DNA from: a bacterium
GTDB taxonomy: Bacteria > Armatimonadota > JACIXR01
NCBI GenBank assembly: GCA_014360495.1
Contig: JACIXR010000003.1
Location: 124,001-188,000, forward strand
DNA length: 64,000 nt
Direction: 5' to 3'
Part shown: in pieces, positions 9,466 to 17,896 of the stretch
How positions within the stretch are numbered: the stretch's first letter is position 1
Layout of the letters: each line of letters begins with the position of its first letter
Translations under genes and position numbers: made by a program
The notes under the pieces: model-generated
Told to the model about the DNA's origin: nothing
The model's input: only the letters and a program-made list of their open reading frames with translations
Database searches by the model: none

Positions 9466-10544
9466 AGAAAATTGTAATTGCCGCGGGAGGCACAGGAGGA
9501 CATATCTTTCCTGCTTTGGCTCTCGCCGAACGCTTAAGCAGGGAAGAGGATGTATCCGTTTCATTTATCGGAGCGGGAGATATGGAAAGATATCTCGTTG
9601 CTCCCCGCTTCCCCTTGAAAAACCTCCCTATTAAACCATTTAGACCATCCCCGAGGAAAGTCATCCATTACCTGCTTTCCTTTATTATCAGCCTCCTTTC
9701 TGCACTCCTCTCCCTTATGAGGGATAGACCCGATGTAGTCATCGGAATGGGAGGCTATCCAACCGTTCCCACCCTCCTTTCCGCCATCTTTTTGAGAATT
9801 CCTTTCATCATCCATGAGCAAAACATCATCCCTGGAAGGGTAAACTCCCTCTTTGGACAATTAGCCTCCAAGATTTTAATCTCCTTCCCAGATACTAAGA
9901 GGTTTTTCCCTTCAAACCGAACCAAGTGCATCGGTCTGCCCCTCCGCTCTTCTTTGCAGAAAATAGATAAGCAAACTGCGAGAAAAGAGCTTCGCCTCAA
10001 CCCTGATAAGTTCACCCTTTTAGTTAGCGGCGGAAGCAGGGGTGCTCTTTCTATTAACAATGCTTTGATAGACATCCTTCCCTTACTCCTCAATGATGGA
10101 ATGCAGATAATCCACTTATGCGGCTCAAAACACTTTCAAGATTTGAGGAAAAAAACAAAGGATTGGAATGGAGGATATCTCCTCCTTCCCTTCTCGGAGG
10201 AAATGCATCTTCTTTACTCGTCCGCCGACCTCTGTGTCTGTCGGGCGGGAGCTTCCACCTTAGCCGAGCTCGCCTTCTTCGCTCTTCCCTCTATCCTCAT
10301 ACCCTACCCCTACGCTGTCTCTGAACATCAATTGCTAAATGCACTTTACTACCAGAAGATGGGAGCGAGCGTAGTGATAAGAGACGAGAACTTAAAGGAA
10401 CCCTTTCTCCTTTACGAGAATATTACATACCTTGCAGATTCACCTGAAAGATTAGCGCAGATGTCCGCTTCTGCTTCATCGTTAGCGAAACCGAGAGCAG
10501 TTGAAGATGCGGTAAAAGAAATAAGAGAGGTGATTGAGAGATGA
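9462..10544 (+). CDS. murG: UDP-GlcNAc:lipid I N-acetylglucosaminyltransferase MurG
   Basis: This 360-residue GT28 (GT-B fold) enzyme converts lipid I to lipid II at the inner face of the membrane. The N-terminal glycine-rich loop GGTGGHIFPALALA lies near residue 9-22. GMGGYPTVP lies near 95 and the IHEQNIIPG block near 117. The C-terminal domain has the SGGSRGA loop near 189 and the CRAGASTLAEL nucleotide-sugar site near 258. It overlaps ftsW and murC by 4 bases each. Confidence 0.97.
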   Translation: MKKIVIAAGGTGGHIFPALALAERLSREEDVSVSFIGAGDMERYLVAPRFPLKNLPIKPFRPSPRKVIHYLLSFIISLLSALLSLMRDRPDVVIGMGGYPTVPTLLSAIFLRIPFIIHEQNIIPGRVNSLFGQLASKILISFPDTKRFFPSNRTKCIGLPLRSSLQKIDKQTARKELRLNPDKFTLLVSGGSRGALSINNALIDILPLLLNDGMQIIHLCGSKHFQDLRKKTKDWNGGYLLLPFSEEMHLLYSSADLCVCRAGASTLAELAFFALPSILIPYPYAVSEHQLLNALYYQKMGASVVIRDENLKEPFLLYENITYLADSPERLAQMSASASSLAKPRAVEDAVKEIREVIER

Positions 10545-11899
10545 GAATTCACTTTATAGGTATAGGCGGAGCGGGAATGAGCGCCCTGGCGACCATATGT
10601 TTAGCTAGGGGCGATGAGGTTTCTGGCTCCGATATCTCGGAAAACGAAGCTATTAGGCGCCTCCGCAGTCAAGGTGCGAAGATTTATATAGGACATTCTC
10701 CCGAAAATGTCATCGGTGCCGAGCTCGTAGTCTACTCCTCCGCTATATCCCCCTCAAATGTTGAGTTGTTAGAAGCTGAAAGGCAAGGAATACCCGCCAT
10801 TAAAAGGGGAGAGCTTCTCGCCCAGCTCATAAATGGTAAGAAGGGGATTGTTGTTGTGGGAACACATGGAAAGACAACCACATCATCCCTTATCTCTCTT
10901 ATGCTTGAGCGGAACAACCTTGAACCAACGATAGTTGTTGGCGGCGAGGTTGACGATATAGGAGGAAATGCCAAGCTCGGTAGGGGAGAATTCTTCGTTG
11001 CTGAAGCGGACGAAAGCGATGGCTCCTTTCTCTTCCTATCTCCTTGGATAGGGGTGATCACGAATATAGATTCCGACCACTTAGATTACTATGGCTCTAT
11101 GGAAAATCTTTTGTCCGCATTCTCCGATTTCGCTTCAAAAATCAAAGAGAACGGCTACGTCGTTGCCTGCTACGACGACCCCAATATAAGGAAAATAAAT
11201 TTCCATCGCCAAACAATCTACTACGGTCTATCACCAGAAGCTGATATATGGGCGAGCGAGATAAAGGTAAGCGAAGAGGGAACATCGTTCCAAGTCTACA
11301 AGAGAGGTGAGGAGATATTTGAGCTCAATCTCCAGCTTCTTGGCAGACAGAATGTCTACAATTCCCTTGCTGCAACCGCCGTTGGATTAATCCTCGGGAT
11401 TAACACGCAGGGGATTAAAAGCTCGCTTGAAAGCCTTAAAGGGGTTCATAGGAGATTGGAAAAGATTGGCTACATTAACGATATCCTCATTTACGATGAC
11501 TACGGGCACCATCCTACGGAGATAGCTTTCACACTTAAGACTTTGAAGGAAGCGTTTCCGAATAGGAGGGTGGTCTGTGCTTTTCAACCCCATAGATACA
11601 CGAGAACGAAATTGCTTTATAAAGAACTCGCCGCTTCCCTTTTAGAAGCGGATGTGCTTATTCTAACGAGCATTTACCCCGCGGGAGAAAGACCGATAGA
11701 GAATGTCTCAAGCCGATTAATCCTCTCTTCATTAGGAGAGATGGGGAAAAAGGCTATATATGTGGAAAACATAGCCGACCTTCCTGATTATCTTTTACAG
11801 GTAGCCTCCCCTGGTGACATCGTCCTCACATTGGGGGCAGGAAACATAAATCGTGCAGCATTTGAGTTCCTAAATAGACTCCAAGGATGTCAAAACTAA
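10541..11899 (+). CDS. murC: UDP-N-acetylmuramate:L-alanine ligase MurC
   Basis: This 452-residue Mur ligase adds L-Ala to UDP-MurNAc, the first amino-acid step. The N-terminal HFIGIGGAGMSALA motif (residues 4-17) is characteristic of MurC. The P-loop VVGTHGKTTTSSL lies near 104-116, followed by the E-A-D-E-S-D-G-S-F block near 156. The C-terminal F-Q-P-H-R-Y-T-R-T motif near 349 is also typical. It overlaps murG by 4 bases and murB by 13 bases. Confidence 0.97.
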   Translation: MRIHFIGIGGAGMSALATICLARGDEVSGSDISENEAIRRLRSQGAKIYIGHSPENVIGAELVVYSSAISPSNVELLEAERQGIPAIKRGELLAQLINGKKGIVVVGTHGKTTTSSLISLMLERNNLEPTIVVGGEVDDIGGNAKLGRGEFFVAEADESDGSFLFLSPWIGVITNIDSDHLDYYGSMENLLSAFSDFASKIKENGYVVACYDDPNIRKINFHRQTIYYGLSPEADIWASEIKVSEEGTSFQVYKRGEEIFELNLQLLGRQNVYNSLAATAVGLILGINTQGIKSSLESLKGVHRRLEKIGYINDILIYDDYGHHPTEIAFTLKTLKEAFPNRRVVCAFQPHRYTRTKLLYKELAASLLEADVLILTSIYPAGERPIENVSSRLILSSLGEMGKKAIYVENIADLPDYLLQVASPGDIVLTLGAGNINRAAFEFLNRLQGCQN

Positions 11900-12777
11900 G
11901 AACTTTGGAGAAAAGCGTTAGGGGAACCCTTCTCTTTGACGAGCCTATGTCTCGCCATACTTCCTTCCGCATAGGCGGGAAGGCTGAAGCACTCTTTCTT
12001 CCCTCAGATGAGGAAGACCTCCTAAACTTGGTTAAAATCCTTGAGAAGGAAAAAATCCCTTATTATCTTTTGGGAAATGGGACGAATGTCCTGGTCTCGG
12101 ATAAAGGATTAAAGGGAGTGGTTATCAAGATTGGCAACCATCTTGTGGGAATTGACCCAACCAATGGACACATCTTGGCGGGAACGCCACTGCCCAAGCT
12201 TTTAAAAACCCTTTGTAAACTTGGTCTATCAGGGCTGGAGAAGCTGGCTGGCATACCGGGAAGCGTCGGTGGAGCAATCAAGATGAACGCTGGTGTTCCC
12301 TTCTTCACAATCAGCAATGCTCTGAAAGCGGTTAGAGTCTATAAGGAAGGAGAGGTTGTTTGGCTGAACAAAGAAGATATAAAGTTCTCTTACCGATATA
12401 GCTCCCTTAAAGATGCGATTATATTAGAGGCTCATTTCAATCTTTGCCCTCGTTCATCATCCGAAATCGCAAGAAATATAGAGGAAATCCTCCAAAAGAG
12501 GAGACTTACCCAACCGATTAGAGGTCATAGCGCTGGATGCGTCTTCAGAAATCCAGCAGGAGCAACCGCTGGAGAGCTTTTGGATAAGGTAGGAGCAAAA
12601 GGGATGCGAGAAGGAGGCGCCTATGTCTCCCACAAACATGCCAACTTCATAATCAATGCTGGAAATGCAACAGCTAAGGATGTCTATCTCCTCATCCAGA
12701 GATGTAAAGAGTTGGTGAAAGAAAAACTCGGCATTGAACTTCAACTCGAGATAGAACTTTGGGGAGAATTCCCTTGA
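11887..12777 (+). CDS. murB: UDP-N-acetylenolpyruvoylglucosamine reductase MurB
   Basis: This 296-residue FAD enzyme reduces enolpyruvyl-UDP-GlcNAc to UDP-MurNAc. The FAD-binding domain has T-S-F-R-I-G-G-K-A near 20, the L-G-N-G-T-N motif near 60, and G-I-P-G-S-V-G-G-A near 122. In the substrate domain the motif reads S-A-G-C-V-F-R-N-P near 216. Cysteine stands where E. coli MurB has the proton-donating serine (GSFFKNP-like). The loop length suggests a type II MurB. It starts 13 bases before the murC stop and ends 13 bases before ddl. Confidence 0.95.
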   Translation: MSKLRTLEKSVRGTLLFDEPMSRHTSFRIGGKAEALFLPSDEEDLLNLVKILEKEKIPYYLLGNGTNVLVSDKGLKGVVIKIGNHLVGIDPTNGHILAGTPLPKLLKTLCKLGLSGLEKLAGIPGSVGGAIKMNAGVPFFTISNALKAVRVYKEGEVVWLNKEDIKFSYRYSSLKDAIILEAHFNLCPRSSSEIARNIEEILQKRRLTQPIRGHSAGCVFRNPAGATAGELLDKVGAKGMREGGAYVSHKHANFIINAGNATAKDVYLLIQRCKELVKEKLGIELQLEIELWGEFP

Positions 12778-12790
12778 AGGAGGGAGAAGC

Positions 12791-13735
12791 TTGAGCAAGA
12801 TAAAGGTCGCTGTTTTAGCAGGTGGAATCTCCTCAGAAAGAGAAATCTCCCTGCTGAGCGGGGAGATGGTTATAAAGCACTGCCCGAGGGATAAATACAT
12901 CCCCTTTCATCTCGACCCTAAAGAGCTATTTGAGGGTAAAGGTTTTGCATCGTTTATCAAAAAATTGAAGAGTGCGGATGTTGTTTTCATCGCTCTGCAC
13001 GGAAAATACGGCGAGGATGGCACCATCCAGGGCTTTTTGGAGACATTGAGAATCCCCTATACCGGCTCAGATGTCCTTTCCTCCGCCTTGGCAATGGATA
13101 AACTGAAATCAAAACAAATTTTCACATTCCATAAAATCCCCACTCCACCCTGGAAGATTGTGGAAAAGGATAAACCACTTCCTCCCTTGGAGTTTCCATT
13201 AGTTATAAAACCTCAGAGAGAGGGTTCTTCAATTGGGGTTACAATCGTTCAAAAAGAGGAAGAGCTTCCTTCAGCGCTTAAAAAAGCTTTCCTATATGAC
13301 CCCATAGCAATTGCTGAGAAATATATAAAAGGTAGGGAGCTCTCCGTTCCTATACTGGATAGAGATGGCATCCCTTCCGCTTTGCCTATTGTTGAAATCG
13401 TCCCCAAGGGACAATTCTACGATTATTATCACAAATATACGGAGGGAGCAACGGAGGAGATTGTTCCCGCTCCATTGGAGAAAACTTTGGAGGAGAGAAT
13501 AAAGCAGATTGCTGTTTTTGCCTATAAAGCTTTAGGGTGCAGGAATTTCGCAAGAGTTGATTTGAGACTAAGCGAAGAGAACGAGCCCTTCGTTTTGGAA
13601 GTCAATACTATTCCGGGTTTAACTCCTTTAAGCTTGCTGCCCCTTTCCGCAAAAGCAGCCGGCATCTCCTTCCCCCAACTGATAGACATCATTATCCAAA
13701 ATGCTCTTCGGGCAAGGGGGTATGATGAAGAGTAG
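12791..13735 (+). CDS. ddl: D-alanine:D-alanine ligase
   Basis: This 314-residue ATP-grasp ligase makes D-Ala-D-Ala for MurF. The N-terminal A-G-G-I-S-S-E-R-E-I-S-L block (residues 9-20) and F-I-A-L-H-G-K-Y-G-E-D-G block (near 66-77) are family signatures. The ATP-grasp core includes the K-P-x-x-E-G-S-S-I-G-V block near 138. The C-terminal E-V-N-T-I-P-G-L-T motif near 272 binds Mg-ATP. The start is TTG with a GGAGGGAGAAG site just upstream. Its end overlaps the start of ftsQ. Confidence 0.96.
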   Translation: MSKIKVAVLAGGISSEREISLLSGEMVIKHCPRDKYIPFHLDPKELFEGKGFASFIKKLKSADVVFIALHGKYGEDGTIQGFLETLRIPYTGSDVLSSALAMDKLKSKQIFTFHKIPTPPWKIVEKDKPLPPLEFPLVIKPQREGSSIGVTIVQKEEELPSALKKAFLYDPIAIAEKYIKGRELSVPILDRDGIPSALPIVEIVPKGQFYDYYHKYTEGATEEIVPAPLEKTLEERIKQIAVFAYKALGCRNFARVDLRLSEENEPFVLEVNTIPGLTPLSLLPLSAKAAGISFPQLIDIIIQNALRARGYDEE

Positions 13736-14459
13736 AAGCTACGCAAGCAGGAGAAAAAATATCTATTTAACTGCCCTCGTCTTTATTTTAATCATCCTTC
13801 TTCTTTGGATATTGCTGCCTTCCTTTTTCCTCCCACTTGAGCGGATATCTCTTATGGGCAATTATCACTTTTCCAAAGAAGAAGTTCTTGCCCTACTCTC
13901 TCATCTTCTTGGCAAATCCCTCAATAGACTAACCACGAAGGAACTTTCCTCCTCTCTGTCAAAAATTGGTTGGGTTAAGAAAATTGAAGCTTATAAGATT
14001 CCACCCCACACGCTTCTATTAAGGATTGAGGAAAGAACGCCCTTCCTTCTCGTCTATCACAATGAACAATACCCACTACTCGTGGATGATGAGGGATATC
14101 TTTTGGAAAAATCTCCTTCCGGCTACAGACTTCCAAGCCTCTATGTTTCAGGCATAAAAATGGAGAAACATAATAAGCTTCCCTCTAAAGTAATAAGCGA
14201 AGTCAAAGAAATCCTAAAGGAACTGGAAGGGACACCTATAAACGTGGAGAGGATTTATTTATCTAAGGACGGAGATATCCAAATTATGACCAAAAATGGG
14301 CTAAAAATAATATTGGGTAAACCCAAAGAGTTGTATAAAAAGCTCTTTCTTCTCAAGACTTTCTGGGGAAGGATTCCCAATATAGAGAAGAGGCTTTTAT
14401 ATATTGACTTGTCTTGTCCTCAAGCACCTGTTATAATGAAAAGGGAGGCGAATAAGTGA
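13725..14459 (+). CDS. ftsQ: FtsQ/DivIB-type POTRA cell-division protein
   Basis: This is a bitopic protein of about 244 residues. It has a basic cytoplasmic N-terminus, one membrane segment at about residues 12-32, and an extracytoplasmic POTRA domain beginning with the I-S-L-M-G-N-Y-H-F-S-K-E-E-V block, followed by the beta domain. FtsQ/DivIB bridges early and late divisome proteins. The frame opens at 13701, but the purine-rich AAGGGGG at 13714-13720 fits ATG 13725 (or 13722) better, so the shorter start is chosen. The gene overlaps the ddl end. Its position between ddl and ftsA is canonical. Confidence 0.88.
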   Translation: MKSRSYASRRKNIYLTALVFILIILLLWILLPSFFLPLERISLMGNYHFSKEEVLALLSHLLGKSLNRLTTKELSSSLSKIGWVKKIEAYKIPPHTLLLRIEERTPFLLVYHNEQYPLLVDDEGYLLEKSPSGYRLPSLYVSGIKMEKHNKLPSKVISEVKEILKELEGTPINVERIYLSKDGDIQIMTKNGLKIILGKPKELYKKLFLLKTFWGRIPNIEKRLLYIDLSCPQAPVIMKREANK

Positions 14460-15172
14460 AAAAAGAGCTCACTATTTCCCTCACAATCGTTTCCTTAGTG
14501 CTGGGAGTTCTACTGGCACTTGGGTTAAGGACCCAGCTAACCTATACTCCAATATTGCCTACAACAAATCCCCGCCAGCTTGCCGTGATACTCAAGGATT
14601 TACAGGACACTAACAAAAAACTGCAGGAAGAGATAAAAGTGCTGAGGAACAGGATAACAGATTACGAGGCGAAGTTGGCCAGCGGGAAGGGCGCGATTCA
14701 AACCCTTCACGAACAATTACAGACCCTCAAAGTTCAAGCAGGATTGACCGAGGTAATGGGTCCTGGTGTGGTGATTACAGTTAATGACAGTAATGTGCGT
14801 GTCCCTTCGCCGGAATTGCAAAGCTATTACATCGTTCACGATTATGACTTATTACAGCTGGTAAACGAGCTGAAATCTGCAGGTGCGGAAGCCATAGCGA
14901 TAAATGGGCAAAGACTCTCCTTCTATTCCTTCATTCGCTGTGTGGGAAATGTCATACAGGTGAACCAAGTCCCAATAGCCGCTCCCTATAAAATTGAGGC
15001 TATTGGCGACCCTGATGTCCTTTACAGTGGGCTGAATTTGCCCGGTGGTATATTGGACTATTTCAAGAGGATTGGGTTTCAAGTGAGCGTGAAAAAGGCT
15101 GACCAAATTGTTTTACCACCCTATGCGGGGACGACCGGACTCCGCTTTGCCCAACCGATTGGAGGGAGTTGA
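14456..15172 (+). CDS. DUF881 family membrane-anchored coiled-coil protein
   Basis: This 238-residue protein has an N-terminal membrane segment (about 5-24), a coiled coil at about 42-95, and a C-terminal globular domain. The domain carries family blocks such as L-T-E-V-M-G-P-G-V-V-I-T-V-N-D near 98, H-D-Y-D-L-L-Q-L-V-N-E-L near 128 and A-I-A-I-N-G-Q-R near 146. These match DUF881, known from division clusters of Actinobacteria and Clostridia-like bacteria but without an assigned biochemical role. The start overlaps the ftsQ stop (GTGA-type). The topology suggests an extracytoplasmic domain near the divisome. Confidence 0.85.
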   Translation: MKKELTISLTIVSLVLGVLLALGLRTQLTYTPILPTTNPRQLAVILKDLQDTNKKLQEEIKVLRNRITDYEAKLASGKGAIQTLHEQLQTLKVQAGLTEVMGPGVVITVNDSNVRVPSPELQSYYIVHDYDLLQLVNELKSAGAEAIAINGQRLSFYSFIRCVGNVIQVNQVPIAAPYKIEAIGDPDVLYSGLNLPGGILDYFKRIGFQVSVKKADQIVLPPYAGTTGLRFAQPIGGS

Positions 15173-15173
15173 A

Positions 15174-15545
15174 GTGATTTTTGTTATCCCTCTTTTAGGA
15201 TTTCTCATAAGCTTCCTCGTTGTTTATTTTGCCCATATAGCGGTCCCCCTCCACTTTGCAACTTACCTCTCAGTTGCCATTCTCGCCGCCATGGATTCAT
15301 TAATTGGTGGAATAAGAGCTGGTTTAGAGAGAAAATTTGATAATTCTATCTTTCTCTCCGGCTTCTTCGTAAACTCCATCGCAGCCGCCCTTCTCGCCTG
15401 GATTGGCGACCTTTTGGGAGCTCCCCTTTACCTTGCAGCCGTCGTAGCATTCGGCGTGAGAATCTTCCAAAATCTCTCCCTCATAAGGAGACTCCTGCTT
15501 CAGGAATTATCTTCAAGGAGGGATAAATCTGAGAGAACGAGATAG
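15174..15545 (+). CDS. sbp: Small basic protein Sbp (DUF1290)
   Basis: This is a membrane protein of about 123 residues with three or four hydrophobic segments. The core resembles DUF1290/small basic protein: Y-L-S-V-A-I-L-A-A-M-D-S-L-I-G-G-I-R-A near 30-48 and the G-V-R-I-F-Q-N-L-S-L-I-R-R block near 92-104. The frame stays open upstream to 15108, but GTG at 15174 lies 7 bases after GGAGGG and one base after the DUF881 stop, so that start is chosen. Sbp-like genes sit between DUF881 genes and ftsZ in several phyla. Their function is unknown. Confidence 0.83.
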   Translation: MIFVIPLLGFLISFLVVYFAHIAVPLHFATYLSVAILAAMDSLIGGIRAGLERKFDNSIFLSGFFVNSIAAALLAWIGDLLGAPLYLAAVVAFGVRIFQNLSLIRRLLLQELSSRRDKSERTR

Positions 15546-16782
15546 GGAGATTATCGTCGGACTGGATGTGGGGACGACGAAGATATGCACTTTGGTCGCG
15601 AGAGTGGATAGTGGAAACGAGCTACAGGCGATTGGACTGGGTATCCATCCTTCCCAGGGATTGCGAAAGGGAATAGTTGTTGATATCCAGAAGACGAGCG
15701 CCGATATAAAGGCTTCCATCTTGAAAGCGCAAACTATGGCGGGTAGAGAAATAACATCTGCTGTTGTGGGAGTAACGGGCAGACATATTTCCTCTTATAA
15801 TTTGCGGGGCTCAGCCACGATTACCAGTTACCTGGGAGAGATTACCCAGGAGGATGTAGCGAGAGCTCTTCAAAACGCAAGGGAAAGCTTACCCCTAACG
15901 AAGGATAGAGAGATAATCCACATTACTCCTCGCCAGTTTATTATAGACGGAGAGGAGGGAATTAAATATCCTTATGGAATGTTTGCTCAACATCTGGAGG
16001 TTGATGCTCACATAGTGACTGGGAGCAGCTCGTTTCTCCAAAACTTAATCAAGAGCGTGGAGCTGGCGGGAGTTAAAGTGGAGGATTTGCTTCTTCAACC
16101 CATCGCTGCGGGAGAGGCAGTGCTGGATGAAGGAGAAAAAGAGGTGGGCGTTGCCCTCTTGGATATAGGTGGAGGCACTACAGACCTTGCCATTTTCCTA
16201 AATGGAAGCATCTATTTCTCCACCTCCCTTCCCGTAGGAGGAAACCACCTCACCTCAGATATAATGGTTGGCTTACGCACAACCTACGAGGAAGCGGAGA
16301 GGCTGAAAAAGGAAAAAGGTTACGCTATTGCCTCAGAGGTTAATCCAGATGAGGCAATAGAGGTTAAGACTTTGGCAAGGGACGAGGTCCGCTATTATCC
16401 TCGTCGTATTCTCGCAGAGATAATAGAAGCCCGCTTGACCGAATTGTTTCAATTAGCCGCCGAGGAGATAAGGAAAGCCAAAGTGGGGGATTTATTGCCC
16501 GGGGGAGTAGTTCTCACGGGCGGTAGCTCCCTCCTTCCCGGCATAGAATTGCTCGCAGAAAAGACCCTGCATATGCCGGCTCGCGTTGGCTTACCAAAAG
16601 GGGTTAAAAACCCACCAGAAATGCCATTTTCCCCTCTTCATTCAACAGTAGTGGGTTTGGTTCTCTACTCCTATAGGTATCAATTTCTCTACCAAAAACC
16701 TATGGGAAGGAAAAATCTACTTGCGAGATTTTTTCATCACATATATAATTTCTTTAGTCATCTTTTTGAAAGGGGGCATTGA
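15529..16782 (+). CDS. ftsA: Cell-division actin-like ATPase FtsA
   Basis: FtsA anchors FtsZ to the membrane. The conserved N-terminus [12 protein letters not shown] extends upstream of the first GTG (15568). The only suitable start with a strong site is CTG at 15529, six bases after AAGGAGGG (15515-15522), which gives 417 residues. The phosphate-binding block [15 protein letters not shown] lies near 203. [11 protein letters not shown] lies near 325. The C-terminal segment rich in K, R, F and L (last 25 residues) fits the amphipathic membrane-targeting helix. It overlaps the sbp stop by 17 bases. Confidence 0.94.
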   Translation: MRERDREIIVGLDVGTTKICTLVARVDSGNELQAIGLGIHPSQGLRKGIVVDIQKTSADIKASILKAQTMAGREITSAVVGVTGRHISSYNLRGSATITSYLGEITQEDVARALQNARESLPLTKDREIIHITPRQFIIDGEEGIKYPYGMFAQHLEVDAHIVTGSSSFLQNLIKSVELAGVKVEDLLLQPIAAGEAVLDEGEKEVGVALLDIGGGTTDLAIFLNGSIYFSTSLPVGGNHLTSDIMVGLRTTYEEAERLKKEKGYAIASEVNPDEAIEVKTLARDEVRYYPRRILAEIIEARLTELFQLAAEEIRKAKVGDLLPGGVVLTGGSSLLPGIELLAEKTLHMPARVGLPKGVKNPPEMPFSPLHSTVVGLVLYSYRYQFLYQKPMGRKNLLARFFHHIYNFFSHLFERGH

Positions 16783-16784
16783 AA

Positions 16785-17879
16785 TTGCTTAACAAAGAAG
16801 ATATTATAGGTGCGAAAATCATTGTCCTCGGCGTCGGTGGAGCCGGCTGCAACGCGGTGAACCGAATGATCGAGGCGAAAGTAGAAGGAGTAGAATTCGT
16901 GGCGGTCAACACCGATAAGCAGGTGTTGGCTCTCTCCAAGGCGCCTCGCAAGATACAAATCGGGGCGAGGCTAACAGGCGGGTTGGGGGCGGGAGGCAAT
17001 CCCGATATAGGGAAAGCAGCAGCTGAGGAGGACAAAGAGGAGTTACGAAAGGCTATGGAAGGCGCCGATATGGTCTTCATAACAGCGGGAATGGGAGGGG
17101 GAACGGGCACAGGAGCTTCTCCCGTAATCGCGGAGATAGCCCGCTCAAAGGAGATAGGTGCCCTATGTGTTGCCGTTGTTAGCCGTCCCTTCAGCGTGGA
17201 GAGGGCAATGCGAGCGAAAATAGCGGAGGAAGGAATCCAAGCACTACGAGAAAAGGTAGATGCGCTTATCGTTATTCCTAACGACCGCTTGCTGGATGTT
17301 GTTGAAAATGACCTTCCCCTTTTAGAGGCGTTCAAATTGGCTGATGATATCCTTCGTCAAGCGGTGCAAGGGATATCGGATATCATCGTCGTTCCCGGCC
17401 TGATAAATGTAGATTTCGCCGATGTCAAATCGGTTATGGCTGGGGCAGGAACAGCACTTATGGGTATGGGTGTTGCCGAAGGACCGGATAGAGCCGTGGA
17501 AGCAGCGAAAGCGGCTATTAATAGCCCCCTTTTAGAGTCCTCAATGACTGGTGCCAAGAAATTGCTCGTAAACATCACGGGAGGAAAAGACCTCTCCCTC
17601 AAAAACGATGTCCACAGAGCGCTTGAGTTCCTCACCCAGTCCACTGATGCAGGTGAAAGCGATGTGAAATATGGAGTGGTTATAAAGGATGATTTGGAGG
17701 GCAAGATACAAATCACCGTAATTGCCACGGGCTTCCAACCAATAAAGCAGGAAATCCCCTCTTTTAAGTTAGAGAAAGAGGAAAAAGAAGAGGAAAAACT
17801 GGAGGAGGAAAAAGTAGAAATTCCTATTCCTATTGAGGAAGAGCTGGACATCCCCACTTTCCTACGAAAGAGATTTTAA
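16785..17879 (+). CDS. ftsZ: Cell-division GTPase FtsZ
   Basis: This tubulin-like GTPase of about 364 residues forms the division ring. Its motifs are [13 protein letters not shown] near 17-29, the tubulin signature [10 protein letters not shown] near 104-113, and the T7 loop N-V-D-F-A-D-V-K near 207-214. A Glu/Lys-rich linker precedes the conserved C-terminal peptide [10 protein letters not shown], which binds FtsA. Start codons TTG 16779 and TTG 16785 are both possible. The second is better spaced from AGGGGG (16771-16776). The ftsA stop at 16780-16782 lies just before it. Confidence 0.97.
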   Translation: MLNKEDIIGAKIIVLGVGGAGCNAVNRMIEAKVEGVEFVAVNTDKQVLALSKAPRKIQIGARLTGGLGAGGNPDIGKAAAEEDKEELRKAMEGADMVFITAGMGGGTGTGASPVIAEIARSKEIGALCVAVVSRPFSVERAMRAKIAEEGIQALREKVDALIVIPNDRLLDVVENDLPLLEAFKLADDILRQAVQGISDIIVVPGLINVDFADVKSVMAGAGTALMGMGVAEGPDRAVEAAKAAINSPLLESSMTGAKKLLVNITGGKDLSLKNDVHRALEFLTQSTDAGESDVKYGVVIKDDLEGKIQITVIATGFQPIKQEIPSFKLEKEEKEEEKLEEEKVEIPIPIEEELDIPTFLRKRF

Positions 17880-17896
17880 TTAAGGAGGTGGGATGA

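Noticed and set aside
16754-17857. Two long minus-strand ORFs opposite ftsZ
   Set aside because: They are shadows produced by codon bias of ftsZ. Composition is rich in Ser and Ala and no motif is seen.
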